64,000 nt of DNA. Origin: Tangfeifania diversioriginum (GTDB taxonomy: Bacteria > Bacteroidota > Bacteroidia > Bacteroidales > Prolixibacteraceae). The stretch spans positions 55,101 through 119,100 of the forward strand of contig CAMCBW010000012.1 in NCBI GenBank assembly GCA_945873105.1, in the 5' to 3' direction. Under the pieces are notes generated by a model. That model saw only the letters and a program-made list of their open reading frames with translations. It ran no database searches and was not told the DNA's origin. Positions within the stretch are counted from its first letter, which is position 1. Every line of letters starts with the position of its first letter. A program made the position numbers and the translations under genes. Below are positions 15,759 through 23,841 of the stretch, in pieces.

Positions 15759-17576
15759 ATGAACGATAGAATAAAACTGGCCAGACAAATTGCCTGGTTG
15801 GCGGCAGGATTTGCGGCAGTGATGGCAGTGTTGCTGATTGCCAACTACATCCAGACCAGGATCAATGATCCGATCGACAACAAGACCATCCCGGCCCTTG
15901 TAAAACGCTTGAGCGCCGCTCCAGAGGATGAAACCATCAAGGAGGAGATCAGGGCTTTTGATCTGATGGCCAGAAAGGCCTATTTTACCAGTCAATGGCA
16001 ATTGCGCACGGGTAGTTACCTGATGTTCCTCGGTTTAATTGTCTCCATCCTGGCGGTTCGATACATCCTCTCTGAGAAATCAAAACTCAATGAAATTGAC
16101 CGCCTGAAGGAGGCAGGTGAACTCGACAAACTCATTGCCCAAAAATGGGTGATGTATGTCGGAGCAGGGTTGATCCTGCTGGCTTCTGTCTCTGGATTTC
16201 TCTCCTACAACGCTTTGGATAGCTATACGGTTGATGAATCAACTTCCGGCGATAGCCAGAAAACAGTCGGACAGGAGCCACCACCGGAGATACAGCAAGC
16301 TGCGCTGATGACCGACACCACGACTGCCAGGCAAACTCCTGCCGTTGGCGACCCAGTTCAGCTGCCTGCAAAGGATACCACCCAGGTAAAAGCTGTTGCG
16401 GTTCCTGCGCTTCCATCCAAGAATCAATTGCGGGCCAACTTCCCCTATTTCCGTGGTGCAGAAGGAACAGGAATTGCCTACCAAAAGAATGTTCCCGAGG
16501 AGTGGAACGGATCTGCGGGTACCAATATTTTGTGGAAGGTGAAAATACCAAAGCCAGGCTTTAGCACCCCAATCATCTGGGGGAACCAACTCTTTGTGAC
16601 AGGGGCTGATGCACAGAGCCGTGTAGTTTACTGCTACGACAGGCGAAACGGGAAACTGATTTGGGAAGCCGATGCCGACAGCATTGAAGGATCCCCGGCA
16701 ACTGCACCCAAAGTCACTTCCGATACTGGTCTGGCTGCTCCAACCATGGCTACTGACGGACGTGCTGTTTTTGCCATCTTCGCTACAGGTGATCTTCTGG
16801 CACTCGATATGAACGGCAAACGTCTGTGGGGCAGGAACCTGGGTATTCCAGACAACCACTATGGCCACTCCTCCTCGTTGATCATTTTCAAAGATAAACT
16901 GCTCGTTCAATTCGATACCAACCGGGCAGGAAAACTGATTGGCATCGACAGCCAGACCGGAAAGACCGCCTGGGAAACTCAACGCTCCTCCAAGATTTCC
17001 TGGTCTTCACCCATCCTTATTACCAATGGAACCCGTACAGAGTTGATATTGACCTCCAATCCAACAGTTGCAGCCTACAATCCGCAAACGGGAAAGGAAC
17101 TTTGGTCCTTGGCCTGTCTTAGCGGGGAGGTCGGGCCTTCGGCGGGCTTTGGGGAAGGACTCGTCTTTGCGGCCAACGAATATGCCAAACTGGTGGCCAT
17201 CAAGCCCGGTGATACGCCCGAAATTGTGTGGGAGGCCGATGAGTTTTTGCCTGAAGTATCCAGTCCGCTGGCTGTGAATGGACTGCTTTACATTGCGACC
17301 TCCTACGGAGCCTTTGCTTGTTACGATGCCAAAACCGGCGCGAAATTGTGGAGTGAAGAGTTTGGCGACTCCTTTTACTCCTCTCCAGTCTATGTTGAAG
17401 GGAAGGTCTACCTGACGGATACCTCCGGAAAGACGAGGATTATCAAGGCTACCAGGGATTACCAGCCGGTGGGGACTGTCGAGCTGGGTGAAAAGTCGGT
17501 CTGCTCCCCCATCTTTATGGATGGCAGGGCATACCTGAGGGGAATGAACAATCTGTATTGCATCGGGACAAAGTAG
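15759..17576 (+). CDS. Membrane-anchored PQQ-type beta-propeller protein 4 with two N-terminal helices
   Basis: 605 residues. Helices at about 8-26, 88-105 and 129-147 are followed by a low-complexity Pro/Thr linker (about 165-220) and a PQQ-type propeller starting near LRANFPYFRGAEGTGIAY. Blades end with YCYDRRNGKLIW, LALDMNGKRLW, IGIDSQTGKTAW and CYDAKTGAKLW. The propeller therefore sits outside on a flexible stalk. Reading could extend to 15711 through the repeat, but ATG 15759 has GGAG at the right distance. Longest propeller of the operon. No catalytic motif recognised. Confidence 0.82.
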   Translation: MNDRIKLARQIAWLAAGFAAVMAVLLIANYIQTRINDPIDNKTIPALVKRLSAAPEDETIKEEIRAFDLMARKAYFTSQWQLRTGSYLMFLGLIVSILAVRYILSEKSKLNEIDRLKEAGELDKLIAQKWVMYVGAGLILLASVSGFLSYNALDSYTVDESTSGDSQKTVGQEPPPEIQQAALMTDTTTARQTPAVGDPVQLPAKDTTQVKAVAVPALPSKNQLRANFPYFRGAEGTGIAYQKNVPEEWNGSAGTNILWKVKIPKPGFSTPIIWGNQLFVTGADAQSRVVYCYDRRNGKLIWEADADSIEGSPATAPKVTSDTGLAAPTMATDGRAVFAIFATGDLLALDMNGKRLWGRNLGIPDNHYGHSSSLIIFKDKLLVQFDTNRAGKLIGIDSQTGKTAWETQRSSKISWSSPILITNGTRTELILTSNPTVAAYNPQTGKELWSLACLSGEVGPSAGFGEGLVFAANEYAKLVAIKPGDTPEIVWEADEFLPEVSSPLAVNGLLYIATSYGAFACYDAKTGAKLWSEEFGDSFYSSPVYVEGKVYLTDTSGKTRIIKATRDYQPVGTVELGEKSVCSPIFMDGRAYLRGMNNLYCIGTK

Positions 17577-17853
17577 AAGCCACAATAATTTCTTACACAG
17601 AGGATTAAATTCTCATCTGCATAGAATTGAAAGTAAGTTGAAATTAATTCACTTGGATGTTTTGTACCAGAGAAAAAATGAGGCCCACAGAGATGAAAAT
17701 CGCATGCGATTTTCAAACTCAGTGATCTCTATTTTCCTCAATTCATCGCCTGTCTATTAATTGTCGAAATTTAGGTCTTTAAGAAGAGTTTGGATAAGTG
17801 AAGACAAATTCCTCTGTGTGAGTTCTTTAATAAACCAAGTGAGGAACGAAAAA
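17577..17853. promoter_or_regulatory. Gap with a 22-nt perfect palindrome
   Basis: 277 nt between propeller 4 and the NuoEF fusion. A perfect palindrome TGAAAATCGCATGCGATTTTCA occupies 17694-17715 within two nucleotides; only its half-site TGAAAATCGCA is needed to describe it. It could be an operator or a hairpin. No convincing -7/-33 pair was seen. Confidence 0.4.
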
Positions 17854-20211
17854 GTGAGCGAAGAGATAGAGCGTAAGCAAATTATAGATCAGATCATTGC
17901 GGAGAAGGGTAGGTCTGCGCAGGCGGTCATCCCAATTCTACAGGCGATGCAGGAAAAGTTCAACTTCCTGCCGGAGGAGGGGATGCGCTATGTCTGCAAG
18001 AAGACCGACATTACCCCCGAACAGATTGTGGGAGTTGCCTCTTTCTATTCGCAGTTCAGGATGCAGCCGGTAGGGGAGCATATCATCAAGGTTTGCGTGG
18101 GTACTGCCTGTCATGTGAAAGGGGCCGGACATGTCTACGATGCGCTGCGGCGCCATTTTAACCTGACCGGGGCAGAAGATACCGATGTCACCAGAAAATA
18201 TACCCTCGAGCAGGTATCCTGCCTGGGTTGTTGTACTTTGGCTCCCGTGGTTCAGATTGATGAAATTACTTACGGACATGTCACTTCCGATAAAATTGGC
18301 AATATCCTTACAGACTTTGAGCACCAGCATGGAAACAAGGGTGCCGCCAAAGGTTTGTTCCGAAATGTAGACGGATCTGCCATTCAGGGCGAAATTCGCA
18401 TAGGATTGGGATCCTGCTGCGTTGCTTCCGGCAGTGAAGAGGTAAAGAAGGCTGTGGAGGAGACCATTCAGGATACAGGGATTCAGTTGACCCTTAAGAA
18501 TGTTGGATGTGTAGGTATGTGCCACCAGGTACCTTTGGTGGAGATTGTACCGCAGAAGGGGGAGTCAACCCTCTATGCAAAGGTGAAACCCGAGGAGGTT
18601 CGGAACATCATCAACAGCCACTTCAAACCACTGAATCCCATTGGCAGACTGAAGAACAGCCTCTACCGTTTTTTTGAAAAGGTGCAGACCGACGAGGTTT
18701 GGGAGGGGGTCAAAAAATATGCGATAGATGCCCGCGAAGAGCAGGTGGTAGACTTTCTCGACCGGCAGCTACCCATTGCCACCCAATACAGGGGTACCAT
18801 CAATCCGCTGGATATTCAGGAATACATCGACCACGAAGGTTTCACAGCAATGCAAACCTGTCTGGCCAACTGGTCAACGGATCAGATTATAGCGGCGATC
18901 ACCGAAAGTGGATTGAGGGGCAGGGGAGGTGCAGGATTTCCCACCGGACGCAAATGGCGCCTGGTGGCAGACAATCTTTCGGATACCAAATATCTGATTT
19001 GCAATGGTGATGAGGGAGATCCGGGAGCCTTTATGGACCGCATGCTGCTGGAGTCCTATCCCTACAGGGTCATCGAAGGAATGGTGATAGCTGCAAAAGC
19101 TGTTGGTGCCACGGAAGGTTATTTTTACATCCGGGCGGAATATCCGCTGGCGCTCCGGCGCATTCGGCAGGCTCTGGTCTATTGCCGGGAAAAGAATTTT
19201 TTGGGGGAGAATATCCTGGGAAGCGGCTTCTCCTTCGACATTAAAATCTACGAGGGCGCCGGCGCCTTCGTCTGCGGGGAAGAGACGGCCCTTATGGCCT
19301 CCATTCAAGGAGAACGAGGTTTCCCGAAGATTCGTCCTCCTTTCCCGGCCGTCAGCGGCCTCTGGAAACAGCCCACACTGATCAACAACACCGAGACATT
19401 TGCCCAGGTTTCCTACATCATCCGCGAGGGGGCTGCCCACTTTGCCTCCATTGGCAAGGGCAGGAGCAAAGGCACCAAGGTATTCTCCCTGGCAGGAAAG
19501 ATCAACAGGGGCGGATTGATCGAAGTCCCCATGGGAATTACGATCCGTCAAATCGTGGAGGAGATCGGAGGCGGTGTCCAAAACGGAAAGAAATTCAAGG
19601 CGGTACAAGTTGGCGGACCCTCCGGTGGTTGCATCCCGGCAGAGTTGTACGATACCCCCATCGATTACGAATCGTTGCTGGAGGCTGGCGCGATGATGGG
19701 TTCAGGCGGTTTGGTGGTGTTGGATGAGTCGGACTGCATGGTGGAGATTGCCCGCTATTTCCTCTCCTTTACCCAGAATGAGTCTTGCGGGAAATGCACC
19801 TTCTGCCGCATCGGCACCAAACGGATGCTCGAAATACTTACCAGGATTACCTCGGGGAAAGGGGTGCTGAAGGATCTCGAAGAGCTCGAATACCTGGCTC
19901 ACTGGACCAAAAAGGGAAGCCTCTGCGGATTGGGAAAATCTGCACCCAATCCGATTCTCTCCACGCTGAAATATTTCAGGGAGGAGTATCTTGCCCATAT
20001 TCAAGGGAAATGTCCCTCCGGGAAATGCCAAAGCATGATTCAATACCACATCAATGACAGTTGTATCGGCTGTACCAAGTGTGCCCAGAAATGCCCGACG
20101 GAGGCCATCCTCTTCAAACCACACGAAAAGCATGTGGTAATTCAGGATCTGTGCATCAAATGCGATGCCTGCCGGGAGGTTTGCCCGGTCGATGCTGTTC
20201 AAATATTTTGA
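17854..20211 (+). CDS. NuoE-NuoF fusion with extra thioredoxin-like and ferredoxin domains
   Basis: 785 residues, four modules. First, a NuoE-type [2Fe-2S] thioredoxin fold with C81/C86 (CVGTAC) and C123/C127 (CLGCC). Second, another thioredoxin-like [2Fe-2S] domain (GSCCVASG, then NVGCVGMC). Third, NuoF with FMN loop GLRGRGGAGFPTGRKW, NADH site NGDEGDPGAF and [4Fe-4S] ligands SCGKCTFC plus a later Cys in GSLCGLGK. Fourth, a C-terminal two-cluster ferredoxin (CIGCTKCAQKCP, CIKCDACREVCP). This is the diaphorase layout of bifurcating hydrogenases and formate dehydrogenases, but no such catalytic subunit is nearby. No ATG exists before residue 30; GTG 17854 has GAGG upstream and gives a standard NuoE start. 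TTG 17761 and GTG 17839 are alternatives. Confidence 0.9.
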   Translation: MSEEIERKQIIDQIIAEKGRSAQAVIPILQAMQEKFNFLPEEGMRYVCKKTDITPEQIVGVASFYSQFRMQPVGEHIIKVCVGTACHVKGAGHVYDALRRHFNLTGAEDTDVTRKYTLEQVSCLGCCTLAPVVQIDEITYGHVTSDKIGNILTDFEHQHGNKGAAKGLFRNVDGSAIQGEIRIGLGSCCVASGSEEVKKAVEETIQDTGIQLTLKNVGCVGMCHQVPLVEIVPQKGESTLYAKVKPEEVRNIINSHFKPLNPIGRLKNSLYRFFEKVQTDEVWEGVKKYAIDAREEQVVDFLDRQLPIATQYRGTINPLDIQEYIDHEGFTAMQTCLANWSTDQIIAAITESGLRGRGGAGFPTGRKWRLVADNLSDTKYLICNGDEGDPGAFMDRMLLESYPYRVIEGMVIAAKAVGATEGYFYIRAEYPLALRRIRQALVYCREKNFLGENILGSGFSFDIKIYEGAGAFVCGEETALMASIQGERGFPKIRPPFPAVSGLWKQPTLINNTETFAQVSYIIREGAAHFASIGKGRSKGTKVFSLAGKINRGGLIEVPMGITIRQIVEEIGGGVQNGKKFKAVQVGGPSGGCIPAELYDTPIDYESLLEAGAMMGSGGLVVLDESDCMVEIARYFLSFTQNESCGKCTFCRIGTKRMLEILTRITSGKGVLKDLEELEYLAHWTKKGSLCGLGKSAPNPILSTLKYFREEYLAHIQGKCPSGKCQSMIQYHINDSCIGCTKCAQKCPTEAILFKPHEKHVVIQDLCIKCDACREVCPVDAVQIF

Positions 20212-20215
20212 AAAG

Positions 20216-20287
20216 ATGGCAAATTGGATTTGTTTATGAATTCTGTAATATGACAAGTTGCGGATGGTTGGAACGATTAATAAATTA
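20216..20287 (+). pseudogene. Decayed 3' end of a GxxExxY gene
   Basis: Right after the NuoEF stop lies sequence clearly related to the last about 75 nt of the intact GxxExxY gene (compare 20716-20794). Shared blocks include TTTGTT-ATGAATT, AGTTG--GATGG-TTG-AACGATT and AATAAATT. Small indels break the frame. The similarity continues into the downstream repeat, so a whole gene-end-plus-repeat unit was duplicated. Identity is estimated by eye at about 70%. Confidence 0.6.
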
Positions 20288-20292
20288 GCTGA

Positions 20293-20385
20293 AACTCTGC
20301 GGTTCTCTGCGCCTTCTTCGCGGAACTCTGCGGTTTCTTTTTCTAACGCAAAGTACGCTGAGATTTTACGCAGAGAGCCGCAGAG
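20293..20385. repeat. CTCTGCGG repeat, copy A (left of GxxExxY)
   Basis: A 93-nt element with inverted ends: 20295-20311 and 20369-20385 are complementary over 17 nt with one mismatch (ctctgcgg.tctctgcg). Its sequence order matches copy B at 20795 as a direct repeat, including the internal TTCTT and TTTTC tracts. Confidence 0.8.
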
Positions 20386-20417
20386 ATAATGACAGTCAAA
20401 TTATTAAACACTATACT

Positions 20418-20795
20418 ATGACTGAGAATGAAATATCAGAAAAAATAATTGGTTGCGCAATCGAAGTTCATAAATCACTCGGCCCTGGTTTACTGGAAAG
20501 TGTCTACACAGAGTGTTTGTTTTATGAATTATTGAAGGCTGGGTTATATGCCGAGAAACAAAAACCTTTGCCATTGGTATATAAGGAGGTAAAGTTGGAT
20601 ATTGGATACCGAATCGATATTATTGTCGAAAACAAAGTAATTATAGAACTCAAGTCTGTCGAAGCTTTAAATGATATTCATACGGCACAAGTTTTGACCT
20701 ATCTCAAATTATCAGGATGTAAGTTAGGTTTGTTGATGAATTTTAATGTATTAAGAGTTGTTGATGGATTGAAACGATTGGTAAATAAATTGTAA
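20418..20795 (+). CDS. GxxExxY family protein (PD-(D/E)XK nuclease-like)
   Basis: 125 residues with the family signature GPGLLESVY (positions about 22-30) and a PD-(D/E)XK-like core GYRIDIIVENKVIIELKSVE, where D and E-x-K could form a nuclease site. This family (TIGR04256) is frequent in Bacteroidota and its biochemical role is not established. Unlike its neighbours the gene is A/T-rich and it splits two redox genes that otherwise look like one operon. It is flanked by two direct copies of a CTCTGCGG repeat and preceded by the remnant of another GxxExxY gene end, so it looks inserted. Start ATG 20418 is the first in frame. Confidence 0.88.
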   Translation: MTENEISEKIIGCAIEVHKSLGPGLLESVYTECLFYELLKAGLYAEKQKPLPLVYKEVKLDIGYRIDIIVENKVIIELKSVEALNDIHTAQVLTYLKLSGCKLGLLMNFNVLRVVDGLKRLVNKL

Positions 20796-20888
20796 CTCTG
20801 CGGCTCTCTGCGCTTTCTTTGCGGCTCTCTGCGTTTTCCTTTTTTTAGTGCAGAATTCGCCGGATTTTTATGCATAGAACATCTGAGG
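20795..20888. repeat. CTCTGCGG repeat, copy B (right of GxxExxY)
   Basis: Direct, more decayed copy of element A (20293-20385). The left part (ctctgcggctctctgcgctttctt) is nearly identical; the right inverted arm has drifted to GCATAGAACATCTGAG. It begins within the stop codon region of the GxxExxY gene exactly where copy A begins after the gene remnant. Confidence 0.75.
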
Positions 20889-20912
20889 TTTTTTTGAAAT
20901 AAAAATATATTG

Positions 20913-22475
20913 ATGTTAAAACTCACAATAGACAACAAAGCGGTTGAGGTTCCCCCGGGAACATCGGTTTGGCAGGCAGCAAAGGCAGCCGGTATCGACA
21001 TCCCAACCATGTGTTACTTCGAAGGAAGCGAGCACTTTACCTCCTGTATGGTGTGCCTGGTAAAGGACGGAGCCAGCGGAAAGCTGTATGCCTCCTGTTC
21101 TACGCCGGCGGAGGAGGGCCAGGTGGTTGTAACCAACGACCAGGAGACCCATGAGGCCAGGGTGGCCGCCCTTGAACTGCTGCTGAGCGAGCATGTGGGC
21201 GATTGTGAAGCCCCCTGCCAGCTGGTCTGTCCGGCACACATGAACATTCCGCTGATGAACCGACTGATTGCTGCCGGTGATTTTGCCGGTGCCTTGAAGG
21301 TGGTCAAGCGCGACATTGCCATCCCTACCATTCTCGGCCAGATTTGTCCGGCTCCCTGCGAAGCCGGTTGCCGCCGCAAACAGGTCGACGAAGCGGTCTC
21401 CATCTGCCTGCTGAAGAGGATAACCGGGGAGGAGGATCTGAATTGCGAAACTCCCTACTGGCCTGAGATTGCAGCCCCTACCGGGAAGCGGGTAGCCGTC
21501 ATTGGGTCTGGTCCTGCGGGACTTTCTGCTGCCTGGTACCTTCAACTCGGTGGACATCAGGTCACCATTTTTGAAAAGGATGGCCGGGCCGGCGGTGATC
21601 TGCTGAAAATAGCCGGAGATGTTTTGTCTGGCGAGATGATGGAGAAGGAGATTGCCTACATACTTTCCTCCGGTATTGAAATTTTGTACCGTAAAGAGGT
21701 GGATGAGACCTCTTTTGCCAAAATTGTGGAGGAATACGATGCGGTAGTTGTGGCTGTTGGAACTTTAAAGGAGGGCATCCCATCTTTTGGACTAACCAGG
21801 GGAGCACAGGGAATTGTGGTCGAAAAGCAGAGTTTCCTGACCACTACTCCGAAGGTATTTGCCATCGGCAATGCACTGCGGAGCTCGAAACTGGCGGTAA
21901 GGTCTGCCGGTCAGGGCAAGGAGGTTGCTGCTGTCATAACTGATTTTTTGAAAACGGGATCCGTCAAACCTTACCAGGAACGCTTCAGCTCAAAGTTTGG
22001 CAAGCTGGCCGACATTGAATTTGAACAATACCTCAAAGATGCAGAGCCAACTGCCCGTCAACAGAGCGGCCGGGAGGGATTCTCCAGGGAAGTTGCCATG
22101 GTGGAAGCAAAGCGCTGCATGCATTGTGATTGCCGAAATCCGGAATCCTGCCTCCTGCGGGAGCTCTCCGACCGGTACCAGGTCTCCCAACGTCGGTTCA
22201 GTTCGCCCGACCGGAAGATGGTGGAGAAGCTGATCCACCGCGAAGGGATTGTTTATGAACCGAACAAGTGTATCAAATGCGGAATTTGTGTTCGGCTGAC
22301 AAAACAACACGGGGAGGAGTTCGGATTTACCTTTATTGGTAGGGGCTTTGATGTCAAAGTGGGAGTTCCTTTCAACGAAACTGTTCAAAAAGGCTTGTCC
22401 AAAACAGCCGCCATGGTCGCCAAAAATTGTCCGACAGGGGCGCTGGCCATGTTTAGGGAAGAGGAGCAAATGTGA
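20913..22475 (+). CDS. 2Fe-2S/FAD oxidoreductase of the GltD/NfnB/SfrB type
   Basis: 520 residues. The order is a plant-type [2Fe-2S] domain (MCYFEGSEHFTSCMVC...C), a GltD-type N-terminal Fe-S domain (GDCEAPCQLVCP, CPAPCEAGCRRK), an FAD/NAD(P) flavoprotein with the dinucleotide motif VIGSGPAGLSAAWYL, a shortened second nucleotide region, and a C-terminal Fe-S segment (CMHCDCRNPESC, CIKCGICVRL, NCPTGAL). The C-terminal clusters depart from the standard CxxCxxCxxxC spacing. Such proteins move electrons between NAD(P)H and ferredoxin or pair with NuoEF-type diaphorases. ATG 20913 is chosen; a TTG one codon earlier is in frame. It likely forms a cytoplasmic complex with the NuoEF fusion. Confidence 0.87.
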   Translation: MLKLTIDNKAVEVPPGTSVWQAAKAAGIDIPTMCYFEGSEHFTSCMVCLVKDGASGKLYASCSTPAEEGQVVVTNDQETHEARVAALELLLSEHVGDCEAPCQLVCPAHMNIPLMNRLIAAGDFAGALKVVKRDIAIPTILGQICPAPCEAGCRRKQVDEAVSICLLKRITGEEDLNCETPYWPEIAAPTGKRVAVIGSGPAGLSAAWYLQLGGHQVTIFEKDGRAGGDLLKIAGDVLSGEMMEKEIAYILSSGIEILYRKEVDETSFAKIVEEYDAVVVAVGTLKEGIPSFGLTRGAQGIVVEKQSFLTTTPKVFAIGNALRSSKLAVRSAGQGKEVAAVITDFLKTGSVKPYQERFSSKFGKLADIEFEQYLKDAEPTARQQSGREGFSREVAMVEAKRCMHCDCRNPESCLLRELSDRYQVSQRRFSSPDRKMVEKLIHREGIVYEPNKCIKCGICVRLTKQHGEEFGFTFIGRGFDVKVGVPFNETVQKGLSKTAAMVAKNCPTGALAMFREEEQM

Positions 22476-22604
22476 AAATTGGGAAATGTGAAAATGTGGA
22501 AATGGACTGCCATATTCACCCATCCATGAGTGTGCACTACCCTGAGCATATCGAAGTGTTTTTAAAGAAAGTGTAAAGTGAAAATAGAAAGAAAAAAAAT
22601 CAAT
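22476..22604. other. Short gap with a decayed dispersed palindrome
   Basis: 129 nt between the flavoprotein and propeller 5. It holds CCCTGAGCATATCGAAGTG (about 22540-22558), which resembles the widespread CCCTGAGC...TCGAAGGG palindrome in a decayed form. No promoter or terminator is evident. Confidence 0.35.
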
Positions 22605-23825
22605 ATGGAAACTGGAATTAAATACGATTGTAAAAACCTTTTCTTTAAAAAGATACACCTCTTATCCTTTATCCTTTATCCTTTTCACTTTATCCTTTAT
22701 CCTTTATCCTTTATCCTTTATCCTTTATCCTTTATCCTTTTCACTTTATCCTTTATCCTTTCCCCTTTTTCCCTTTCCGCCCAGCAGTGGACCAGCTTTC
22801 GTGGCAACCAACAGCTTTCGGGGGCAACCACTGTAGCTGTTCCGGATAAACCCAAACTGCTCTTCTCCTTCCAAACCGGCGACGACATCAAGGCATCACC
22901 CATCGTCACTGATCAGACGATTTTCTGTGGGTCGACCGATGGTTTCATGTATGCCATTGGCTTCGACGGAAAATTAAAATGGAAGTTTGAAGCGGGCAAT
23001 GGTATCGAGGCACCTGCGCTGTTGCTGAATGGAGCAATCGTATTTGGAACCCTGGATGGTTTACTTTTCAAACTGGATGAGAAAAGTGGAAAGCAGCTAT
23101 GGAAATACAAGAGCGACAACCAAATCATGGGTTCTGCCAACTGGGTAAAGCAAGGCAACCAAATCTTTTTAATGGTAGGCAGTTATGATTATAACCTTCA
23201 TGGCGTTGGTTTCGTAAAAGGAGATAGCCTGTGGCGGTACGAATCAGATAATTTTATCAACGGTGCTCCTGCTATCTGGCTCAAAACTGCGGTGTTTGGT
23301 GGATGCGATGGATTTCTGCATTTGGTGAATACTGCCAACGGAAAGGTTTTCAAGAAGATCAAACTGGAGACCTATGTGGCATCCTCCCCGGTCATAGAGG
23401 GGAACCGTGCCTATGTGGGGGATTATGAAGGTCGTTTTTTCTGTGTGGATCTTGAGACAGGGAAGATGGTTTGGACCTATGACGATCCAACCCGGAACCT
23501 GCCGTTTATTGCATCACCCGCCCTGAGCGGAGACCGTATCGTGATCGGTAACCAGGATCGGTTCATCTACTGTCTCGACAAAGCCACTGGCAAAGTGATC
23601 TGGCAGGTAAAAACGAGCAACCGGGTGGAATCCTCCTCCGTCATCGCCTCCGGCAAGGTCATCACCGGAACAATGGATGGCATCCTTTACCTGCATGACC
23701 TGAAAACGGGTGCAGAGTTGTGGAAATATGAGCTTGGAAGTGCCATTGTTGGTAGTCCTGCAGTGGTCTCAGGAAAAATTATCGTTGGCGCCGGCGACGG
23801 TAGAATTTACGTTTTTGGAAACTGA
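22605..23825 (+). CDS. Exported PQQ-type beta-propeller protein 5 with repeat-encoded signal peptide
   Basis: 406 residues. The charged start METGIKYDCKNLFFKKIHL is followed by a hydrophobic segment made of FILYPLS heptapeptides and an SLSA-QQW cleavage-like site. The mature propeller begins QQWTSFRGNQQLSG; blades end with FKLDEKSGKQLW, FCVDLETGKMVW, YCLDKATGKVIW and YLHDLKTGAELW. It is more regular than the other propellers and closest to BamB-like all-PQQ_2 proteins. The heptapeptide part is written by a heptanucleotide array (22661-22758), so the reading frame depends on repeat number. GTG 22578 is an alternative start. Confidence 0.83.
   Translation: METGIKYDCKNLFFKKIHLLSFILYPFHFILYPLSFILYPLSFILFTLSFILSPFSLSAQQWTSFRGNQQLSGATTVAVPDKPKLLFSFQTGDDIKASPIVTDQTIFCGSTDGFMYAIGFDGKLKWKFEAGNGIEAPALLLNGAIVFGTLDGLLFKLDEKSGKQLWKYKSDNQIMGSANWVKQGNQIFLMVGSYDYNLHGVGFVKGDSLWRYESDNFINGAPAIWLKTAVFGGCDGFLHLVNTANGKVFKKIKLETYVASSPVIEGNRAYVGDYEGRFFCVDLETGKMVWTYDDPTRNLPFIASPALSGDRIVIGNQDRFIYCLDKATGKVIWQVKTSNRVESSSVIASGKVITGTMDGILYLHDLKTGAELWKYELGSAIVGSPAVVSGKIIVGAGDGRIYVFGN
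22661..22758. repeat. TTTATCC heptanucleotide array inside a coding region
   Basis: Fourteen 7-nt units: CTTATCC, two TTTATCC, TTTTCAC, seven perfect TTTATCC (22689-22737), TTTTCAC, two TTTATCC; then diverged units. Because 7 is not a multiple of 3, one unit more or less shifts the frame. Every frame through TTTATCC repeats reads the same hydrophobic cycle F-I-L-Y-P-L-S without a stop. Confidence 0.95.
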
Positions 23826-23841
23826 TTAGAAGGTCTCGTAC

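Noticed and set aside
22661..22758. Possible CRISPR-like or telomere-like repeat
   Set aside because: Heptamers are contiguous and lie inside a coding frame; no spacers and no end-of-replicon context.
8009..23825. Idea that the propellers are PQQ-dependent dehydrogenases
   Set aside because: The PQQ_2 repeat is structural; no calcium/PQQ active-site Asp-Glu-Asn set or adjacent vicinal disulfide could be recognised, and no CxxCH heme partner is present.
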